Shown here: piece by piece, positions 60,703-64,000 of the stretch
Position numbering within the stretch: position 1 is the first letter of the stretch
Layout of the letters: every line of letters begins with the position of its first letter
DNA from: Candidatus Poribacteria bacterium
GTDB lineage: Bacteria; Poribacteria; WGA-4E; WGA-3G
Assembly: GCA_958295945.1 (NCBI GenBank)
Contig: OY282386.1
Location: forward strand, 806,001 to 870,000
Direction of reading: 5' to 3'
DNA: 64,000 nucleotides
Notes under the pieces: model-generated
The model's input: only the letters and a program-made list of their open reading frames with translations
Told to the model about the DNA's origin: nothing
The model's database searches: none
Position numbers and translations under genes: made by a program

Positions 60703-60982
60703 TCATGCAATTATTAGCAGAACTGTGCCGACAAGCACCAAAAGTGTTTCAGACACCTTAGCAACTAACTGACCAATCTCACTTAGAAATCGTGAAAGCA
60801 ATTCAAGACCGCCGCAAAAAAACCATAATGATCCACCTATCATATATAACAGACCTTGGTTGTTCTTGCCAAATAGAATATCCCATCACGATAAGACCCA
60901 ATCCAAGGATTGGTAAGCAAACAACATCTATCCACTTTACCCATTTCGCATTCTTATAGTAGTGATAAATCTTTGTAAACAC
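60703..60982 (-). pseudogene. Small membrane protein gene with a frameshift
   Basis: On the minus strand a frame starts at GTG 60982 (GGGAG upstream): FTKIYHYYKNAKWVKWIDVV, then LPILGLGLIVMGYSIWQEQ. About one extra base near 60857-60862 shifts it to GLLYMIGGSLWFFCGGLELL, then SRFLSEIGQLVAKVSETLLV to a stop at 60703. Together it would be about 93 aa with three hydrophobic segments. The part 60570-60702 shows nothing else. The family is not recognised, and a sequence error cannot be excluded. Confidence 0.5.
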
Positions 60983-61006
60983 AATTATAAGCTCCCATTA
61001 TTCAGA

Positions 61007-62689
61007 TTAGAAAGAATTAGAAAGAAGAAAAGGCACTAATTTTAGTAGCACTTCAAGCGGTGACTCTTTATCTGAAACCATAACCTCTAACATAACCGTA
61101 TTTTCCTTAACATTGATCCACGCAAGCAGAGGAGAAATTTCAGTGTCTATTTCATCTTCGTTTATTGTTATTTCACCTTCACTGACCAATTCTAAAACCT
61201 TCAGAATATTAAGTTTCGCGAATGCAAGTGGCTTTTTTGGAACCTGTTTCATAAAAGATATTTTTCTCTTATTTTCAAGTCCATCAATCAACGAAAACAT
61301 CTGCTCATCTGAAAAGCTCAATAGAGAAAGTCCATCTTTTTCTGAATAGTATATATTTGTGGCAAATATTGAGATATCAGTATCTTTATAATTTATCTTT
61401 GATACTGACGTATTCTGTATGTTTGAAAGACTATTCTTAATCTGTTTCCATTTATCTGTATTCGATGAATTGAAGATGATACCACCATTCGTATGAACAT
61501 TACCTGCATCTATCTGGAAACTTTCAAATAATTCCAGATTAAGATTCTCTATGGAACTCGGTTCAAACAGGGAGAGATTATTAACAGTTAATGCAATTTC
61601 ACCTGTCAATCCAGCAACCACATCTTCATCAAAGTTGAGATTCAACATGCCTTCCAAATAGGTTATCAATGCAAATGCATCATCTGTTTCACTGTTTTCT
61701 AATTCTTCGTTGATAAGTTCCCAGACCGTATTCAATATCCCAGGTGCAATAGATACAAATAGATCTTCATCTCCAGATATACTCTTTAAAGTTGATAGTT
61801 CTTTACCTTCTTTTAAAAAGCGACTAATATAACTTTCAGACCGATCTGGATCAATTTTCGTTTGTAACTGAAGTATAGGACCTTTTTCTAATAAATTCAG
61901 GACAGCACTAACATTGGAAATCACTTCAACTTGTACTCGTGTTTCTTCATCTATGCCATCTAAATAAGGTAGGACATCACCGAAATCAAGATACATGTTC
62001 ACTTGACCAGTTTCCATTGCTTTAGAAGTTTGAACAAAAGATTCGTTGCGTTTAATAGAATCTGATTTCTTACGGTATGTGTCAATCAATTGTTCAAAAC
62101 TGTTCTCCTGAATACCCACCACGAGAAAATCTCCGACAAATCCATAAGCCAAAAGGAAGTCAGGCATTTGGAGTGTATCGTATTTTACTTTCCTATGTTC
62201 GCCCGCATCAAGTGTTAAAATGCCTTCTGACAAACCCAAAAGACCAGTTGCAATTTTTGTAAATCGTTTGAGTTCTGCCAAATTTCCACCTGAATGCACT
62301 ACTATGCCACCTTGTTGGTTTCCTGTTTCATCCAACCACATTGCCCCTCCAACCTGGTAACCAAGTGTTTCAATAACAGTGTAAACATCAGCACTAATGA
62401 TATTTTGTGCCAACATCAGGCCATTCTGTATGTTTCTCCTTAGTTCTTCACCGATGAGCGGTTCAAGATCTTTTTTCCATGTTTCTGACATTTTAATTTC
62501 GTTATATATTTCACCTAAATCATTTATTTGTAAATATGCTACACTATCTTTAGGTATAAAATCAGTTACTTTGGCAGCATGAGATAATATTGGAAAAGAT
62601 AATAATAGCGTGCAGATAATAACCTTAAATTTATCAAACCAAGGGTATATTGATATAATGTCATCTTTTAGAATGATTTTGAATTTCAT
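61007..62689 (-). CDS. DUF3352-like exported protein
   Basis: A 560-aa protein. A basic/hydrophobic N-terminus (FKVIICTLLLSFPILSHAA, about residues 20-39) is a probable signal peptide. The rest matches the DUF3352 pattern: FIPKDSVAYLQINDL, GGAMWLDETGNQQGGIVVHSG, YGFVGDFLVVGIQENSFEQLIDTYR, and repeated domains with DLFVSIAPG and AGLTGEIALTVNN. It probably folds as two tandem alpha/beta units exposed outside the cytoplasm. The function is unknown. Its start is 15 bp after the stop of the symporter gene, so they are likely one operon. Confidence 0.7.
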   Translation of the reverse strand: MKFKIILKDDIISIYPWFDKFKVIICTLLLSFPILSHAAKVTDFIPKDSVAYLQINDLGEIYNEIKMSETWKKDLEPLIGEELRRNIQNGLMLAQNIISADVYTVIETLGYQVGGAMWLDETGNQQGGIVVHSGGNLAELKRFTKIATGLLGLSEGILTLDAGEHRKVKYDTLQMPDFLLAYGFVGDFLVVGIQENSFEQLIDTYRKKSDSIKRNESFVQTSKAMETGQVNMYLDFGDVLPYLDGIDEETRVQVEVISNVSAVLNLLEKGPILQLQTKIDPDRSESYISRFLKEGKELSTLKSISGDEDLFVSIAPGILNTVWELINEELENSETDDAFALITYLEGMLNLNFDEDVVAGLTGEIALTVNNLSLFEPSSIENLNLELFESFQIDAGNVHTNGGIIFNSSNTDKWKQIKNSLSNIQNTSVSKINYKDTDISIFATNIYYSEKDGLSLLSFSDEQMFSLIDGLENKRKISFMKQVPKKPLAFAKLNILKVLELVSEGEITINEDEIDTEISPLLAWINVKENTVMLEVMVSDKESPLEVLLKLVPFLLSNSF

Positions 62690-62704
62690 TTGAAAATCTC
62701 CATT

Positions 62705-64000
62705 TTATGGCACCCGAATTTCTTCTACCATTGCTTGCACCTCTTCGGGTGGTGATGGGGTATAAGCCGATACTACAGATGCAACTATGAAATTTAATAA
62801 CATACCAATTGTACCGATTCCTTCAGGGGATATTCCCCACAACCAGAATTCTGCGCTGTCAAGATCTTTTCTGATAAATTTGAAAAAGATAATATACGCT
62901 GCTGTCAAGGTAATACCAACTATCATACCCGCTACAGCACCGTTTTTATTCATCCGTTTAGTGAAAATACCCATAACGATTGCCGGGAAAAATGAACTTG
63001 CTGCGAGACCGAAAGCAAAGGCAACGACTTCTCCGACAAATCCTGGTGGATTGATACCTAAATATCCAGCTATACACACCGCAACACCTGCAGCAATACG
63101 TGCGGCTGCCAATTCCTGTTTTTCTGTGAGATGTGGGGCAATACAACCTTTAAGTAAATCGTGGGCAACTGCAGTTGAAATAACCAATAGTAATCCCGCT
63201 GCTGTTGATAGTGCCGCTGCTAAACCACCAGCAGCAACTAATCCTATGATCCAATTCGGAAGTTTGGCAATTTCTGGATTTGCCAACACCATAATGTCTT
63301 TATTTATCTCAAGTTCATTTTGCGTTTCGGATTTTTGCCCACGGTATTGAATCTTACCATCATTGTTTATGTCATTAAATATAATTAGCTTTGTTTTTTC
63401 CCAATTTTTGAACCATTCTGGAACGTCTTCATATCTAATATCTTGTAATTCTCCATTCTGTTCATAGGTTACCGTTTCAAGTAGGTTTGTTCGTGCGAAA
63501 ATTGCAACTGCAGGTGCAGTTGTGTAAAGTAGGGCGATGAAAAGCAACGCCCATCCTGCTGATGCCCGTGCCTCTGAGGCTTTGCGCACTGTGTAGAAGC
63601 GGATAATTACATGCGGAAGTCCTGCCGTCCCTAACATCAAGGCTGCAGTAAAGCAAATGACATCAATTTTGGATTTACTTCCATCTGTGTATCGGTCAAA
63701 ACCGAGTGCTGTGTTTAATTCATTCAGTCGATCCAACAGATTGACACCCGAGGCATCTACTGCCCCCATGCCCAACTGAGGAATAGGATTATTGGTAATT
63801 AGGATAGAGATAAAAATCGCAGGAACCATATACGCAAAAATTAGGACACAATATTGTGCAACCTGTGTATATGTAATTCCCTTCATTCCTCCGAGTACAG
63901 CATAGAAAAACACAATTCCTATGCCTATAATGACACCAAGCGTAGCATTGACATTTAGGAAACGCGAAAGTACTATACCCACACCTTGCATCTGTCCAGA
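62705..64000 (-). CDS. Sodium/solute symporter (SSS family), partial
   Basis: At least 431 aa; the frame continues past the window end, so the N-terminus is missing. Membrane segments and family motifs include GVIIGIGIVFFYAVLGGMKG, ALMLGTAGLPHVIIRFYTVR, GLAAALSTAAGLLLVISTAV and FGLAASSFFPAIVMGIFTKRM. A hydrophilic insert of about 70 residues (VPEWFKNWEKTKLIIFNDIN, then NDGKIQYRG) is typical of a large-type branch related to acetate permeases (VC_2705-like). It probably imports a carboxylate or other small anion with sodium. Confidence 0.9.
   Translation of the reverse strand, partial: SGQMQGVGIVLSRFLNVNATLGVIIGIGIVFFYAVLGGMKGITYTQVAQYCVLIFAYMVPAIFISILITNNPIPQLGMGAVDASGVNLLDRLNELNTALGFDRYTDGSKSKIDVICFTAALMLGTAGLPHVIIRFYTVRKASEARASAGWALLFIALLYTTAPAVAIFARTNLLETVTYEQNGELQDIRYEDVPEWFKNWEKTKLIIFNDINNDGKIQYRGQKSETQNELEINKDIMVLANPEIAKLPNWIIGLVAAGGLAAALSTAAGLLLVISTAVAHDLLKGCIAPHLTEKQELAAARIAAGVAVCIAGYLGINPPGFVGEVVAFAFGLAASSFFPAIVMGIFTKRMNKNGAVAGMIVGITLTAAYIIFFKFIRKDLDSAEFWLWGISPEGIGTIGMLLNFIVASVVSAYTPSPPEEVQAMVEEIRVP

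Noticed and set aside
62787-63350. A 187-aa plus-strand frame antisense to the symporter
   Set aside because: Typical antisense shadow of a hydrophobic protein; no start signal or domain.
1-64000. tRNA and rRNA genes
   Set aside because: No cloverleaf with a TTCGA-type arm or rRNA signature was recognised on either strand by eye; a covariance search could still find one.

Overview
The window comes from an AT-rich, Gram-negative-type bacterial genome, probably uncultivated. It encodes an outer-membrane lipoprotein carrier (LolA-like), TatA/TatC, LspA, CcmC and many Sec-exported proteins. Its large stock of Gfo/Idh/MocA oxidoreductases (4), a PhyH dioxygenase, LamG and jelly-roll secreted proteins, a sialidase, SGNH hydrolases and short palindromic intergenic repeats resembles Candidatus Poribacteria or related lineages. 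That assignment is inference from gene content; no rRNA or tRNA gene is visible to confirm it.

Layout. 1-2000: a nest of insertion sequences (IS630-type fragment, complete IS701-type element, decayed IS1634-type transposase). 2096-8451: ECF sigma factor with an FHA-like partner, TPR-peptidase, CvpA-like protein, SGNH hydrolase, thiE, DUF2851 protein. 8567-12609: secreted LamG protein, sialidase, PhyH dioxygenase, Gfo/Idh/MocA oxidoreductase. 12698-19324: a graveyard in which three IS elements (IS630, IS5/IS427-type, second IS701 copy) have broken a YCF48-like propeller gene, a macB permease gene and an aldo/keto reductase gene. 19337-24838: OLD-like ATPase, two oxidoreductases, S10 peptidase. 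24907-29860: small membrane proteins, a frameshifted exported protein, an MNT-HEPN fusion, and a lolA-like/yidD/TPR operon. 30366-51321: a long, nearly all plus-strand housekeeping block (tatA-tatC-zinc ribbon-cupin-pgeF-yggS-proC-yggT-[IleRS-like]-lspA-fmt-PASTA-rpe-rsmE-mtaB; then DUF6807-miaB-map-ccmC-ccmD-like), split by a 1.5-kb cluster of inverted repeats at 45540-47060. 51354-60536: minus-strand accessory genes (methyltransferase with a restriction-enzyme remnant, epimerase, oxidoreductase, jelly-roll and discoidin-like secreted proteins, SGNH esterase, sugar isomerase). 60703-64000: frameshifted membrane protein, DUF3352-like protein, sodium/solute symporter running off the end.

Most notable. 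(1) Five secreted proteins with three different folds end in the same short motif, K-x-K-[LI]-[TA]-[TV]-[TV]-W-G-x-x-K, with diverged codons; it looks like an undescribed C-terminal sorting or anchoring tag. (2) The gene in the usual ileS slot beside lspA encodes a full-length isoleucyl-tRNA synthetase scaffold whose HIGH and KMSKS motifs are both gone, so it is probably a pseudoenzyme under selection. (3) Several families of palindromic intergenic repeats, including a composite element of about 140 bp, recur and in one place abut a truncated gene. Several IS insertions can be resolved to the base from their target duplications.
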